Assembly (NCBI GenBank): GCA_014529385.2
Contig: CM043947.1
Span: 117,476,087-117,540,086, forward strand
DNA: 64,000 nucleotides
Source of the DNA: Adiantum capillus-veneris
Taxonomy: Eukaryota; Streptophyta; Polypodiopsida; Polypodiales; Pteridaceae
Reading direction: 5' to 3'
Position numbers and translations under genes: made by a program. Positions 20,923-32,195 of the stretch are shown here, one piece after another (the stretch's first letter is position 1; every line of letters begins with the position of its first letter). The notes beneath the pieces were generated by a model, which did no database searches, had not been told where the DNA came from, and saw only the letters and a list, made by a program, of their open reading frames with translations.

Positions 20923-23094
20923 CGAGAGCCCTAGGTAGATAACCTTAGACTAGTCCTACGAGGTGAAAGTTCCTCTGGTTCATCGGATATAGTAGGATGT
21001 CCTCTTCAAAAGATTGGATAGTTGCATTCGGTGAAAGATGCCAAGGTTAAAATTCCGCCTCTTGTAGCCTTTTTTTGACTTCATTGACCATGAAGGTTTT
21101 ACAGACAAAGGCTAGGCACAATGATCTTGTCTTGTTCCATCACTGCTCACTGGTCGTAAAGTCAACCACACAGACATCATTTAAAGGAATGTGGAAGGGA
21201 AATGCATATTTGGATGCAAAAGTCTGTTCAGTATTCATGTGAATCCAATTTTAGATCTTGGTAGCGCTAATGCTGATTCAATATTTGCCTCTCAGCACGT
21301 GTATCAAACAACATAAGCACAAGTAAAAGACAACCATTAATAGACTTGTCTGTTGATGAAAGCCTACCTGGACGCGCGTTAATGCTCGTGGAAAAAAGGA
21401 ACTGGGAATTGATCGGCTGGGGAGCAGCATTCGGGGTGAGCTTCCAACCATTGTTAACACCTGAAGTGCATCAACCAATCAAACATGGCTCGCTCCAATA
21501 AAATCATCAAGAAAACACGCTCTCTAAGATATGAATTTATGTTGCAAGCTAACAGCCCAAACAATTCTAAAAAGATAAGGAAACAAACGGAGTCAAATCA
21601 ACCTTGGTAAGATTTCTTGACTGATAAATGGGCTTCAAAAATTACACGCACAAGCTGTGACACCTGATATAGTTGGAATATAATAATGAATTTGGATTGA
21701 GCTTTGCTTTCTGAGTGCCAAAGTCTTTTCTATGTTAGAGCAGGGTGTTACTAGAAGATTATGCAAGGAAAAAATCTCGTCTTATACAAATAGCCTTTAA
21801 ATGTGGAGATGAGATAATATCAAAAGAGTACTCACACACCACACATTCCTGTGACTCCGAGTCTTGAACAGAAGGCTTGGATCCAATGGAGTGTGCGGTA
21901 GGCTTTAAAAAGGCAGCTTTCTTGTTCTAACACCTTTGCTAAAGAACAGGATACTGATCTAGCTGAATTTCTTGTAAATTGCAGTGGTTAATGGGAACTG
22001 TAGATCTCCCTTAAAATCCCTATGCCATATAGTGACGAGGGAAGGAAAGTTGAAACCCTCAGGTCGGATCCTAAGAAGAGCTCCAGAATGACTCCCCAGA
22101 TCTCAAGTTGACTCGCGGCCTCCCCTCAAAAATTATACTTCACGAGGTCAAAGTATATGAACTTACAAACTGCAATAAAAGTCAGACAAAGATTAGAACA
22201 ATTGCACAAAATGCACAATCAACAGACACACATTAGCTTACAGAAGAAAAGAATTCGAACTCCTATTAACTAATAGAAATTCCCGTTTAATTTTCTCTTT
22301 TTAGAAAGAAGAACTACTACTTAAAAAAGAATCAAACAAAAGACACATTCAACATACATGGGAGAAGCCAACTTGTATAAAACTCATCTAAGTTTACCAA
22401 AAACTCAATTTCAATGTCAATTGGAAAAGGAGCATGAGCCTCGCGTTTCTCTCTACAAGTAATGAAATAGAGGCAAAATTAAACACCCAACGCACATTTC
22501 CAGGAACACACTCAAAAAAACCTAGAACTACAAAAAGAAGAAATCATATTTTGCAAAGGATGGAGATATGAGGCATATCACTAAATCTTGGTTTAGATAC
22601 TCCGCTACAAACGCAAGATAGTGATCGTGAGTATGGTGTCAAAATCGTTCGTGCTGAAGACATGGGTGTGTGGAATAAAATGATTCCAGACTCGACGCTC
22701 AAGCTTGCTGATTACAACAAAAAAATGGATTCCAGATCATGCGGGCCACAGCTTGATAAGGCCAATGTTATTTTGACTTTGTATGCATTAACTCTCTTGT
22801 TCTTTGTTGAACATAATATGCTCCATGGGTATGTCTATATTGTCATCAAGTCTCTCTCAATAATGGCTTTTTAGAGCTCAGCTCACTTGTCCCTTCGTGA
22901 TTCAACACAAATTCATGATTCTCCAAAAAAGCATGACAGATTTCAAGGACATTGAAAGAAAGAGGCCAGAGCGGGGGGGGCACCTCTATAGCTTGGCCTA
23001 TCACAAAGTGATTATATGGCATGCCCATCTGGAAGAAAAATGGCCGAGTGGACAAGAGAAACCGAAGAACTGAATCTAGAAGAACTTCCAACCA
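20923..23094. other. AT-rich sequence without a recognisable gene
   Basis: Probably the decayed interior of the element primed at 20905. Short frames exist (for example 22662-22874 plus and 22846-23091 minus), but none resembles gag, pol or a host family. A 12-base C/G-type run lies at 22974-22981 (G8). Nothing else stands out. Confidence 0.5.
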
Positions 23095-23570
23095 CGGGCC
23101 GAGCGGCCTAACCCTAAAAACTCAAAAGCTTGAACTTGGAGGCATATTTCCATAAAATGTGCTGACATACTGACGTGGCCTACTGTACGGATGTTGACAC
23201 GATAGCTATCGTACGCGAATTGCGCTGGCTCTGCCACATGCAGCGTGTACGGATTTCCACAAAAAGTGCTGGCTGTTTGGGTAGATTTCAGCGCTAGCTT
23301 TTGGGAGCAGGTGCTTTTGGGGTTTAGTGCTTTGGGAAGAGAGCTTTTGGGGCTTTGCTTTTGGGCAACCCTTGTACTATTTATAAGAGCCCCTAGGGCC
23401 TCACATTGCACAGCATCTGGGCATACAGTCTCAGAGCAAAGAGCCAGCATAATAATAAAGAAATACTGAAAGGGGAGCCAGTCTTTGGGGCCAATGCTTC
23501 TGGCGCAAAAATCCGCCGTGCCGTGTCTAGGGGCTACTCAGCATCGACGGAGACTACAGCAGAGGATTCG
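23095..23570 (+). repeat. Solo or truncated gypsy-type LTR (C/D group)
   Basis: Aligns by eye with LTR-C: GGGCCGAGCGGCCTAACCCTAA at its start, GACGTGGC, TGTACGGATTTCC, repeated GCTTTTGG words, a TATTTATAAG box near 23380 and the conserved AAAGAAATACTGAAAGGGG / GAGCCA / GGGGCCAAT block at 23457-23516. No primer site follows, so it is a solo or broken copy. It is cut on the right by a LINE tail. Confidence 0.65.
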
Positions 23571-23637
23571 AGCCATACTCTCTCGTTATCCAAAGTGCAG
23601 ATGAGGATGGATTCTAGTAGTAGTATCTAGTTCTTTT

Positions 23638-23740
23638 GTACCCAGACACGGTATTAGATTCACCATTTTGTAACAGATTGGTCTCATAGGTCATTTTGGC
23701 CTTTTGAAGACGTTAATATAACATTTCATTTCATTTCATT
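23638..23740 (+). repeat. Orphan 3' UTR of the second LINE family
   Basis: GTCTCATAGGTCATT, GGCCTTTTGAAGACG and TTAATATAACATTTCATTTC match 26340-26440 closely. It ends in CATTT repeats and stands directly before another copy's coding region, so it is a heavily 5'-truncated insertion or a tandem copy. Confidence 0.75.
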
Positions 23741-23755
23741 CGTATATCTTACACT

Positions 23756-24900
23756 TGGGATCACCATATATAAGCAGTCTCGGATTTCTCTTCGGCGTAT
23801 AGTACGTCGCAAGAAAAGGGCATTTTTAGCCAAACTGGAGAAGGATTTATATCAGCTCTTCTTGAGTCAGGACTCACATGAGGCATGGCGCTTATTTCAA
23901 GAGCACTCACCGCCTCCGACGATTACTTCTCCTGAGATCTGGGGTCAATATGTAACATCATTATATATGGTATCTGGACAGCCTCCATTACCAGATCCGC
24001 TAGAGCCATGCCCTGCTACTAGTACTTTCTTTACTACGGAAATGGTGGAAAAAGCCATTGATAAGATGAAGACAAGAAGAGCATATGATCATGATGGTTT
24101 AGTAGCAGAACATCTGATCCATGCCAGGGATCTACTTTCATAAGTCCTTGCTCGTCTGTTAAATCGGGTCATGTGTGAAGGATTACCTGAATCTTGGAAA
24201 TTATCTACTATCGTACCTATTTTCAAGTCAGGGGATCCTATGATACCCGGGAACTACCGTACCATTATGGTAGGTCACACTTTGACCCGACTGTACGCAT
24301 CCATTCTTGAACAAAAATTGAGTAGATGGGCAGAGAATGAGGGCATAAGAGCAACAGGACAAGCTGGATTCAGAAGGGGTTATTCCACTTTAGATCATAT
24401 TCTTACGCTCAGAGCCATTATTGAGGAAGGAAGAGCAAGCGGGAGAAGGATGTATTGTTGCTTTGTGGATTTTCGGAAAGCTTTTGATACAGTACCAAGG
24501 GCCAGATTGATGCGCAAGATGCAAGAGTTAGGGGTCCCCAAAGAGATTATTTGGGGGATCATGGCCTTATACGGGTCAGTAACTGGTTATGTACGTACTC
24601 CAGAAGGGGATTCCGACATTGTTCATTCCACCGTTGGAGTAAAGCAGGGATGCCCACTGTCCCCTACTTTATTTGGTATGTACATAGATGAGGTATCAGA
24701 TTACATTGATAGAGAGGGTGACAGAGGGGCTCAACTTGCAGGGTCATGGATCCCTTTGTTGTTGTATGCAGATGATATTGTATTGATAGTAGAATCACCA
24801 GATGGAATGCAGAGGCAGCTAGATGCATTACATAAATTCGCGGAGGACAGTGGACTGTAGGTAAACTTGGGTAAAACCAAAGTTATGGTGTTTTAACACC
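23756..24900 (+). pseudogene. LINE reverse transcriptase domain
   Basis: Motifs in order: SPEIWGQYVTSLY; MVEKAIDKMKTRRAYDHDGL; after an in-frame TAA at 24141, LPESWKLSTIVPIFKSGD and NYRTIMVGHTLTRLYASILE; GQAGFRRGYSTLDHILTLRA; MYCCFVDFRKAFDTVPRARL (first catalytic Asp); GVKQGCPLSPTLFGMYIDE; LLLYADDIVLIVES (the YADD catalytic pair). A TAG at 24858 ends the long frame. Despite two stops the catalytic residues are intact, so this copy is relatively young. Confidence 0.9.
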
Positions 24901-26257
24901 ACACCGCAGTGGGTTAGGAGATCGGCACCTACATTTGCATATGGCCAGGATACAGTAGAGTACACAGATGCATAGACATACCTTGGGGTGGTATTTGCAG
25001 GACCAAAGTTCACTCTTAAGAAAGCAGCGGATGCTAGATTATCCAGAGCCTCTGCGGCCTTGGGAGGGTTGGAGAGGATGTGTTCACAAGTGCAGTTTCA
25101 GGAACCACGAACAAAACTTTGGCTCTTTGATACTGTGGTGGCTTTGGCTATGCTTTATGGGGGGGACCATATGTGGATCAGGATAATTGGAAGTCAATGG
25201 AGAGACCTTTGGTATCTATGATTTCCCGAATGATTAGAGCCAAGGCCTCCGTACCACACGCGATTACCCGAGCGGAACTAGTGGCCCCTCCGATAGAAAT
25301 TGAAGCTCTTACCAGATCAGTGTCCTTTATACATGGTTTGTGGGATACAAATAATTGCCGATATACTAGACTGGCCCTCGAATCCTCTCGACAATTAGCA
25401 ATGAAAGGGGATACATCATGCTGGTATGCACAACTGTCCTCGTGGTTTCAGAGACACGGGTTCAGTATGGAAAGATTACCCCCCTTCCAATACTCTCTTG
25501 AGGCTCCATCACTGGCAATTACACGAACGGAGATAATAAAATCATCCGACAGGATCTTATATAGTTGGATACTAAGAGGACATGGGTAGACCCTACACAA
25601 GAATTGGGCTCGAAGATGGCCGACTAGAAAGAAAACTTCCTACAACTATCTGAAGATGGATTTTTGATTCGCCCGAGTTACATGGATACCCACCTGTCTC
25701 ATGGTTTGAGATGTGCTATTGGTCAGATTCGTACATCCTCACACCAGTTGGAAATTGAATTTGGCAGATTTAGGGGAATCCCACCTGAGAGCAGAATTTG
25801 CAAGTTATGCGGAATGGAGCCGGAGACAGAATTACACTATATATGCCACTGCACAGTATACTATGAGATACGGGGGCGTTTTCATTGCCTCTTTAAAGAA
25901 GGCTTTGGACCTCTAGATAGAATCATGCAATACCAAGATCAAAGATGCTTAGGCTTGTACCTACTAGAACTACATTGGCACAGGGATAATCTAATGAGAA
26001 GACAAAGAGCACTACAGCCTCAGAGGCAGATCACAGATTTCTTCGGATCGAGAGAAGCAGGAGTGGAAGGAGAAGCAAGAGGCCAACAGCCAGCACAAAG
26101 GAGTACCCACATTCATACCAAAGGCACCCTAATTGACAGAGCGACTGAGCTTAGGAAATCAAGACGACCACAACCAAGATGCAAAAGCACACTTCACCGG
26201 AGGAGACTACAACAAAGGATTAGAAGCATTCTAGCCAGACACCTAGAATGCTCCTAA
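24901..26257 (+). pseudogene. LINE C-terminal region with CCHC-like finger
   Basis: After several frame changes (near 25000, 25170 and 25640) the reading runs open from 25664 to 26257. It includes RICKLCGMEPETELHYICHC, a CX2CX8HX4C arrangement common after the RT domain in many LINEs, followed by a basic Arg/Gln-rich tail ending LARHLECS. It probably binds nucleic acid during target priming. Confidence 0.7.
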
Positions 26258-26436
26258 GAAGTTTATTTAATACTTTGTATTTAGTTTTTCACATTTATTT
26301 TCACACTTTCACACTTGTCACACTTAGTACTTTAGTACTAAGGTACCCAGACATTGTAACAGATTCACCACTTTTGTATCAGTTTGGTCTCATAGGTCAT
26401 TCTGGCCTTTTGAAGACGTTAATATAACATTTCATT

Positions 26437-26440
<4 letters not shown>

Positions 26441-26526
<86 letters not shown>
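26441..26526 (+). repeat. (CT)n microsatellite, 86 bp
   Basis: Perfect CT run between the LINE tail and a gypsy LTR end. It may be the leader tract of that LTR or the LINE's target. Confidence 0.95.
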
Positions 26527-26528
<2 letters not shown>

Positions 26529-26590
26529 TCTGCAGCTTCTGTTCGTGTGTTGCTATTGATTTTTCTCTTGGAGTGTTCGAGCCTGTACCA
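26527..26590 (+). repeat. 3' end of a gypsy LTR (LTR-E)
   Basis: GCAGCTTCTGTTCGTGTGTT through CGAGCCTGTACCA recurs at 29341-29406 and resembles the end of LTR-D (CTTGGAGTGTCCGAG, 7463-7477). Followed by a primer site. Confidence 0.65.
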
Positions 26591-26591
26591 A

Positions 26592-26603
26592 TGGTATCAG
26601 AGC
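26592..26603 (+). promoter_or_regulatory. Primer-binding site, initiator-Met type
   Basis: TGGTATCAGAGC right after LTR-E. The next 200 bp (26604-26800) share blocks with the leader of element C1 (37028-37210), including CACTCCCACCCTTA.TCCATCGC and GGGCATAA.CCAT. Confidence 0.8.
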
Positions 26604-26899
26604 TTCAGTCGTGTGCTTCTCTAAAGCATACTGGTCCTTCAAGAGCACACAAAGCAATCAAGATTTTGTTTGTCAAAGAATCTTCGATTCCCTGCCTCGG
26701 ACTAAATAGGCACTCCCACCCTTAGTCCATCGCGCATTGGACGCGCTCCTGTCGTCATCGCTCTGTCTTAAGGGGCATAAACCATAAAGAACCCAAGAGC
26801 ACACATGGGTTCTCCTGGAGAATTTGACAAAGATAGCACCTCTCAATAGGGAGGCGAAGAGAAGTTGAAACCAGACGTGGGAACTAAAGAAAACAACGA

Positions 26900-27535
26900 A
26901 GATTAAGGTAAATTTTCGGTGGGGAAGTTTGCTAGAGCGGAGTACAAACGTCAACTGCAAGTTGACACGTGTGGGAAAAGATTGATCAAGTACTCCACAA
27001 ACCCGAAATTTGCGAAACACCTAAAGAATACCCCGATGATGAGATTCCCTCGAGATGGCGTGTGGCCATTAATTCTCCTCTCAAGTCGGGAAGAAAGTTG
27101 AGGGACAAGCCGAGTACTGGAAAAGCAGAAACTGTACTCGCAGAAAGAGCTGGATAGAGCTCTTGACAAGCATATGAACCAAATAATGAAAGTCTTGAAG
27201 CACTCTCGGAAGAGGAGGAAAACGGCGGATTTCCCACGTTACTTGGACCGGAAGTCGACTTTCGAGATGGCGAGTAGATCCAAGAAGTGTGTTCGTTTCG
27301 AGAATGACCCAGATTTTTCTTCACCTTCAGAGAGTTCCGACAATTCATTGTCCCCTAGTTCCAATGAGGATAAGAAAAGGCGGAAGAAGTGGAGCAAAAG
27401 CAAGAAAAGCAAATTTGTGAAAAAGTCTAGGAGGCATGGGAGGCCATCTAGCAGTTCAGAGGAGGAGAGATCATCCTCTTCTAACATCATAATCACGACC
27501 GCTTCCCAGCAAGGTTCCGGCACATGCTGATCCAA
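26900..27535 (+). pseudogene. gag: Gypsy gag fragment
   Basis: Related to the chromovirus gag at 7600-8130: KTADFPRYLDRKSTFE parallels GADFPGYLGHQSTFE, followed by KKCVRFENDPDFSSP, a serine-rich stretch and a lysine-rich stretch. Open from 27174 to 27530 only, and it stops where the hAT-like sequence begins, so the rest of gag-pol is gone. Confidence 0.75.
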
Positions 27536-27539
27536 AATG

Positions 27540-28948
27540 ACGAGACATGTCTAATTCCAGGAGGAGCCTACAAAACACCTGCAAAGGCGAATCCTTGATG
27601 AGAGTTTTTGGCAGGAAGTGCATGCTCTTTCAATGGCACTCCGGCCCCTGTACGTCCTCCTTTGACTTACAGATATGGAGGGATCGACCTTCGGTCTAGT
27701 CTATCATCTATTTTTGCGTATGAAAGACCATATCTCCAAATGCTCTCTGTTGACTAATATCTAATATCTATCACTAATCATGGTTGTATTGAGTGTAGAC
27801 TCTAATTGTTATGCTCAGCTCAATTTTCAGCCAATCCGATATATTGGAGTGTGTGGAGAGACGATGGACTTTCATGAGCCGTCCCATCCATGCGATGGCC
27901 GCCACCCTTCATCCTCTCTACAGGTCGCCAGAGCTATAGAGTGATACCTTTCTCAGCACAAAACATTCTGAGTATGTTGGGCTCATGTTTTCAGAGGATG
28001 ACCAGCTTCAGATAGACAGAGAGTTCACCAACTACATGAACGGCATCGGCGCTTCTTTTACGAGGGCAGTTGCCTCGAGGAAGGAAGCCACAAAGTTTCC
28101 TTTGACGTGGTGGCACTCTTATGGGAGAGTTGGTCTTCCTAACCTCTCACGCCTTGCTCTTCGTGTTCTTTCTCAAGCAAGAATTTATTATACTTTTTCA
28201 TCTTTATATTATCTCGCAATCAGAACTTGCACTTACTTAATTCCGTGTGCAGGATTGCTCGGCTAGAGCATGTGAGCGCAATTGGAGCTCTTACTCTCTC
28301 ATACACACGAAGATTTGAAATCGCCTTAGTACTTCTCAGTTGGAGAAGTTGGTGTATTGCAGAGCTAACATGAGGCTCGTGTGGAGTTATCAATCTTTGG
28401 GGCAACCCAAAGAGGTAATGATTTAGGCGTTGGTGACTTTGGACTCAACTTTCAACAAGCATATTATTATAACTTTTTTGTTCACTGCCATTTATTTTAC
28501 TTTTCAACAGGTGGACGTGACATGGCTCAAGATGGTAGATGATCCTAGACCAGAGGAGGTGGACCGGCAGATTAGAGACGAGCAGGAGGCGGTTCTCAGA
28601 GAGCTGCATAGAGAGCTTGAGAGTGTGGATTGTCGTGTGATTAGATCACGCGCACGAGCTCTCACCATTTCTCTACGCCCGACGCTTCCAGATCCAGACA
28701 CTGTGAGACAAGAGAGTGTTCGCAAGGGGAAGCTTCCTGTTCGCTCCTTTCGCATGCAAGCAAATGAAGTTGTCCATCCTATCCACATCAAGATTGTTGA
28801 TGCCTCTCAGGAGGCTAGCGGTGCAGAGGTGCTTGTACCAGATGCCATTGTTGTTGAGCCAGAGTTTGATAAAGAGGGCAATGTCCTTGATGATGGGGGC
28901 ATGCTCTCTTCCGACAATTCATCTTCGGCATCTCACACAGACTTTTGA
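27540..28948 (+). pseudogene. hAT-type transposase, C-terminal half, with introns
   Basis: hAT transposases cut and paste DNA elements. Visible are ESFWQEVHALSMALRPLYVLL and LVYHLFLRMKDHISKC (27580-27750), HAMAATLHPLYRSPEL (about 27890), then the C-terminal dimerisation block KFPLTWWHSYGRVGLPNLSR and LALRVLSQ (28090-28176), continued after an intron by DCSARACERNWSSYSLIHTK. The inferred intron 28177-28252 starts GCAAG and ends GCAG; a second, 28415-28510, is GTAATG..ACAG; both keep the frame. The last exon (28511-28948) is open. Stops (TGA at about 28317) and a frameshift near 27870 show decay. The N-terminal zinc finger and the catalytic first half are absent. Confidence 0.75.
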
Positions 28949-29340
28949 GGCTGTAGGCATGCCACCTATGTGCGTGCTTGAGAGCAGCAGACTTTAATTG
29001 TGTTTCATTGTTTTGATTCAATTTGTATGGCGCATATAGTGTCCACTTGTGGCTAATTCCATAGACATTATGCTTGTAGTTGAACTTGGTTTTATGATTT
29101 ATCATTGAGGCTTGAGTCATTTGAGTTTTATGTCCAATATGTTCATTTTTAACATTGTAATGTTAATTTGTTTATGAGTCTAAATTTTGAAAGGTCTGTG
29201 AACTGAATTTCAATAGAATATGATTTTTTTACAAATGGTACGTACCTATTACGTACCTAAAATGTGGTTCAATACGAAAGTACGTTCCGTTTGTACCTGA
29301 ACCATGCCATACACTACGTACCTTTCCACCTTGTAAAGTT
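28949..29340. other. AT-rich, no gene
   Basis: Likely 3' UTR or flank of the hAT remnant. TACGTACCT words recur at 29239-29321. Nothing else recognised. Confidence 0.5.
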
Positions 29341-29406
29341 CAGTGATTCTGCAGTTTCTGTTCGTGTGTTCCTATTGATTTCTCGCTTGGAGTGTCTGAG
29401 CCTGCA
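29341..29406 (+). repeat. Second LTR-E 3' end
   Basis: Matches 26527-26590 (GATTCTGCAGTTTCTGTTCG and on) but lacks a primer site, as expected for the 3' LTR end of an element spanning 26.5-29.4 kb. The upstream part of the LTR is not recognisable. Confidence 0.5.
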
Positions 29407-29639
29407 ACATGGTCCCTCTGTCTTTGGAATCACACAGCCAATCCTGCTGACACGGAGACAGATTATATGGACTTACACTTCACATCTACGAATGATTCTC
29501 AAGCAGAGTACTGTCATCTCAATATTTGCAATGTACTTTAAACATGAAAGACACCTCCATGTCTTCTGTAAACCTTGATTGGTTGCCCTTTTTGCTGGGA
29601 AGTGGTGTAGCTCACCCCTATACAATAGGCAGTGCACTG

Positions 29640-30140
29640 GGACCACGTGCTTTTGGACTTGAAGCTTTTTATGTAGACTGTTTTTGATGCCCAAGGGCCT
29701 TTAAATATGAGCTTCAGGCTCGCTCTCTAGCATCCTTCCCACGTGTAGAGATGAAGAGTTGTGCTGCTAGTGTTGTACTAAGTTGAAGCAATATAAAGAA
29801 ATATCGAAAGGGGCGCCACAGTTTGGGGGCACTGCACTATTGCGGTGGAGCTCCGCCCCTCCATGTATCGTGTGGCGTGTCTCTCTTTCAATTCAGTTGT
29901 TATGGAGCGTCTAAAGTTTGTTCAGTCTATTCTTTTCCGTTGGCACGTAATGCCATCCCGGAAGCAATTTAAAGAAATACTGAAAGGGGCACCACAGTTT
30001 GGGCCAGTGCACTGTTGGAGTGGAACTCCGCCCCTCCATGTCTCGTGTGACATGTTTCTCTTTCAGTTCAATTGTTATGAAGCGTCTAAAGTCTGTTCAG
30101 TTTATTCCTTTTCGTTGGCACGTGGTGTCATCCCTTTAGA
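29640..30140 (+). repeat. C2 5' LTR, truncated, with internal tandem duplication
   Basis: Contains two copies of a block of about 175 bp (29783-29956 and 29960-30132), each with the AAAGAAATA..GAAAGGGGC.CCA motif (29795 and 29971), a CTCCGCCCCTCCATGT word and a GTTGGCACGT end. The first LTR third is missing. Confidence 0.7.
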
Positions 30141-30141
30141 G

Positions 30142-30153
30142 TGGTATTAGAAC
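30142..30153 (+). promoter_or_regulatory. C2 primer-binding site, mutated
   Basis: TGGTATTAGAAC, two changes from TGGTATCAGAGC, at the expected place after the LTR. Confidence 0.6.
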
Positions 30154-30886
30154 TTCAAGCGTATGCTTTTCTGAAAGCATACGGATCCATCAAGAGCAAA
30201 CAAAGCAAGATGGCAATTCGAGAATCTATTTTTAAAAATCCCTTTTCTTGAGAGAAACCAGACCTACATGAACCTACAGATGGAAGCTATGGGGTGGGAT
30301 GAAGAGGAGGAGGAGTTCGTTTTTGCCCTAAAAAGCACAAAAAACATGCTTTTTTTACCCTTTTCTATGTTGAAGAGGCCTCTAAAAATCTCATCAACAA
30401 TTGAAAATTTGGATATGCAACAGAAGTCAAAGTTGATCTTCTCGACGAGTCCTACGCATTGACGCAAGCCGATTTTAATTCTGACAAGTTTTGAAAAATT
30501 AGGGTTTTTGCAGGAAATTTTAGCATGTGTAAAATTAATGCAGCTCTTGTTATTTGTGTGCAGATAACAAGTGATGGGAGCCAGGAACATGCATTGGAAG
30601 CATTTGAGAGCATGGAGCGGGATATCCACTCTGTTCCAATGAGCAGAACCATCGTTCGAAATTTTGCTTGAGAAATTGGTTTCAAAATCCCGTTGGGAAT
30701 TTGTTTGAAATGGATTTTATCTGTTTTGAATCTGTGCCAATTTGAGATTGCTTGATTTTGGTTTCGATGCTGGTTTCAATGATTTGTGATTTACTCCTAG
30801 AAAATGAATGCTTGAATATCTTCGTCTCGGGCTTTCCTCGGAGTAGTACTCAAAACAAAATTGTGATTGCAAAGTTACGTTATAAT

Positions 30887-31193
30887 TGTTAGAGTTCAGA
30901 TTCCTATCCGGTGGTAGCTCCAATATTCCCAGGAGTAGATTAGAGAGTGAGGGTTGTTTATGGTCAAAGTCTCGAGTCTTTTGCACTTGCGCTACTAAAT
31001 ATATGTCCTAGGTCACTTTCAGTGAGTTTTACATATTTTATTAGCATTTCAGGCAAGTTATGGGATCATGGGGTTTTCTAGCTGAGGTAGGGCAAACTTA
31101 CAATTTGCCTATATAGGCACCCCCCCCCCCCCCCCCCCCCCCCTCCCTCGCACTTTTGGCATGTTGATTCAATGCACAGATCTAGCGTTTGGG

Positions 31194-31265
<72 letters not shown>

Positions 31266-31528
31266 ACGCGCGCGCACGTTTTTAGCACTGCTAGCATTTT
31301 GTGAGTCTGCAACCACATCCTCTCTCTAGCTTTTGTCACCATCATCGATCTCTCTCCTACTAGCGTTCCTGCTCAGCGATCTGGCGGTACACGCTAGGAC
31401 CTTGACAGCGAGGAGATTCATCGTGATAGATACGAGATCTATTGGCTGCCCGGTACAAAGAGGTGGTTTGCTCACGGTTGCAGACAAGTTCATCACTCGA
31501 TTCACCCTTTTCTGTTGCACCTTTGACA
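30887..31528 (+). repeat. LTR-A, 5' copy
   Basis: TGTTAGAGTTCAG ... CACCTTTGACA. Contains TATATAGG (about 31111), a long C run (31116-31143), a (CT)n tract (31199-31259) and TAGCGTT words. Partner at 42433-43271. Confidence 0.85.
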
Positions 31529-31540
31529 TGGTATCAGAGC
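31529..31540 (+). promoter_or_regulatory. Element A primer-binding site
   Basis: TGGTATCAGAGC followed by CATGG, directly after the LTR: the standard Ty1/copia initiator-Met site. Confidence 0.9.
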
Positions 31541-31737
31541 CATGGCGTGCTCTCAAATCGGATCGGTGAATTGTGCGAGTTTGTGGTGCTCATTTTTTCA
31601 CGATGGAAAGAGACAGTTTGCTGTTTTTTCTGCATTTTTCACTCTTTTGGGGCTGATTTCGGCTGCAGTGGGCAGATTCTCAACTTTTAACTGCTACCTC
31701 GACCTAGCCTTATCCCATGCCTAAATTCTCCAACGCA

Positions 31738-31912
31738 ATGGAGAGGAGTGATGATTTTGAAACCAATTCAGCCCGTGGTGACGAAGTACATCATGAGAAT
31801 GAGATCGGCAGCAGTGAGACCACCATCAACGAGGAATAGGAAGATTGGTCCCAGTTCTATTCCGGTGTAGGTGATCAACCAATCAAGATACCTACACTCC
31901 CTATCTTTCCCT
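31738..31912 (+). pseudogene. gag: Element A gag, N-terminal piece
   Basis: From an ATG at 31738 the reading gives an acidic start and then DQPIKIPTLPIF, interrupted exactly where B1 inserted. A TAG lies at about 31837. The rest of gag resumes after 34068. Confidence 0.6.
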
Positions 31913-32094
31913 TATTAGAGTTTTGGCATCTCAAGTGAACTATCCAATGTGATCGCATTATTCCTTTTGGCTTTTAGGTATTGATTTTACTTATTTGTCA
32001 AAGTCTGGGTAGGGCAATTTAGTGAGGTTGCTATATAAGCAACCTGTTGCCTCCATTGTATACACAATCAATTATTCATTGCCAAGGTTGATTG

Positions 32095-32161
<67 letters not shown>

Positions 32162-32183
32162 TTCCCCATCATGGACTTTGACA
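31913..32183 (+). repeat. LTR-B, 5' copy of B1
   Basis: TATTAGAGTTTTGGC (G-to-A at base 2 relative to the TGTTAGAG of the 3' copy) to CTTTGACA. Includes TATATAAGC (about 32032) and a CT tract (32097-32158). Confidence 0.85.
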
Positions 32184-32195
32184 TGGTGTCAGAGT
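32184..32195 (+). promoter_or_regulatory. B1 primer-binding site
   Basis: TGGTGTCAGAGT: two differences from the Met-type site, which is intact in B2 (36138). Confidence 0.7.

Larger units (their letters stand above)
23741..26440 (+). mobile_element. 5'-truncated LINE with (CATTT)n tail, non-L1 type
   Basis: Contains RT, a C-terminal CX2C...HX4C motif, a 3' UTR and a short CATTT tail. No endonuclease domain precedes the RT, consistent with 5' truncation. The RT signature VKQGCPLSPTLFGMYIDEV and the pentanucleotide tail differ from the L1 elements in this window. I cannot place the clade with certainty (jockey/CR1-like or RTE-like are options). Confidence 0.75.

Noticed and set aside
23862-24860. 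Group II intron-type or retron reverse transcriptase
   Set aside because: The motif set (FVDFRKAFDTV, KQGCPLSPTLFG, YADDIVL), the C-terminal CX2C..HX4C finger and the 3' tail repeats fit a eukaryotic LINE.
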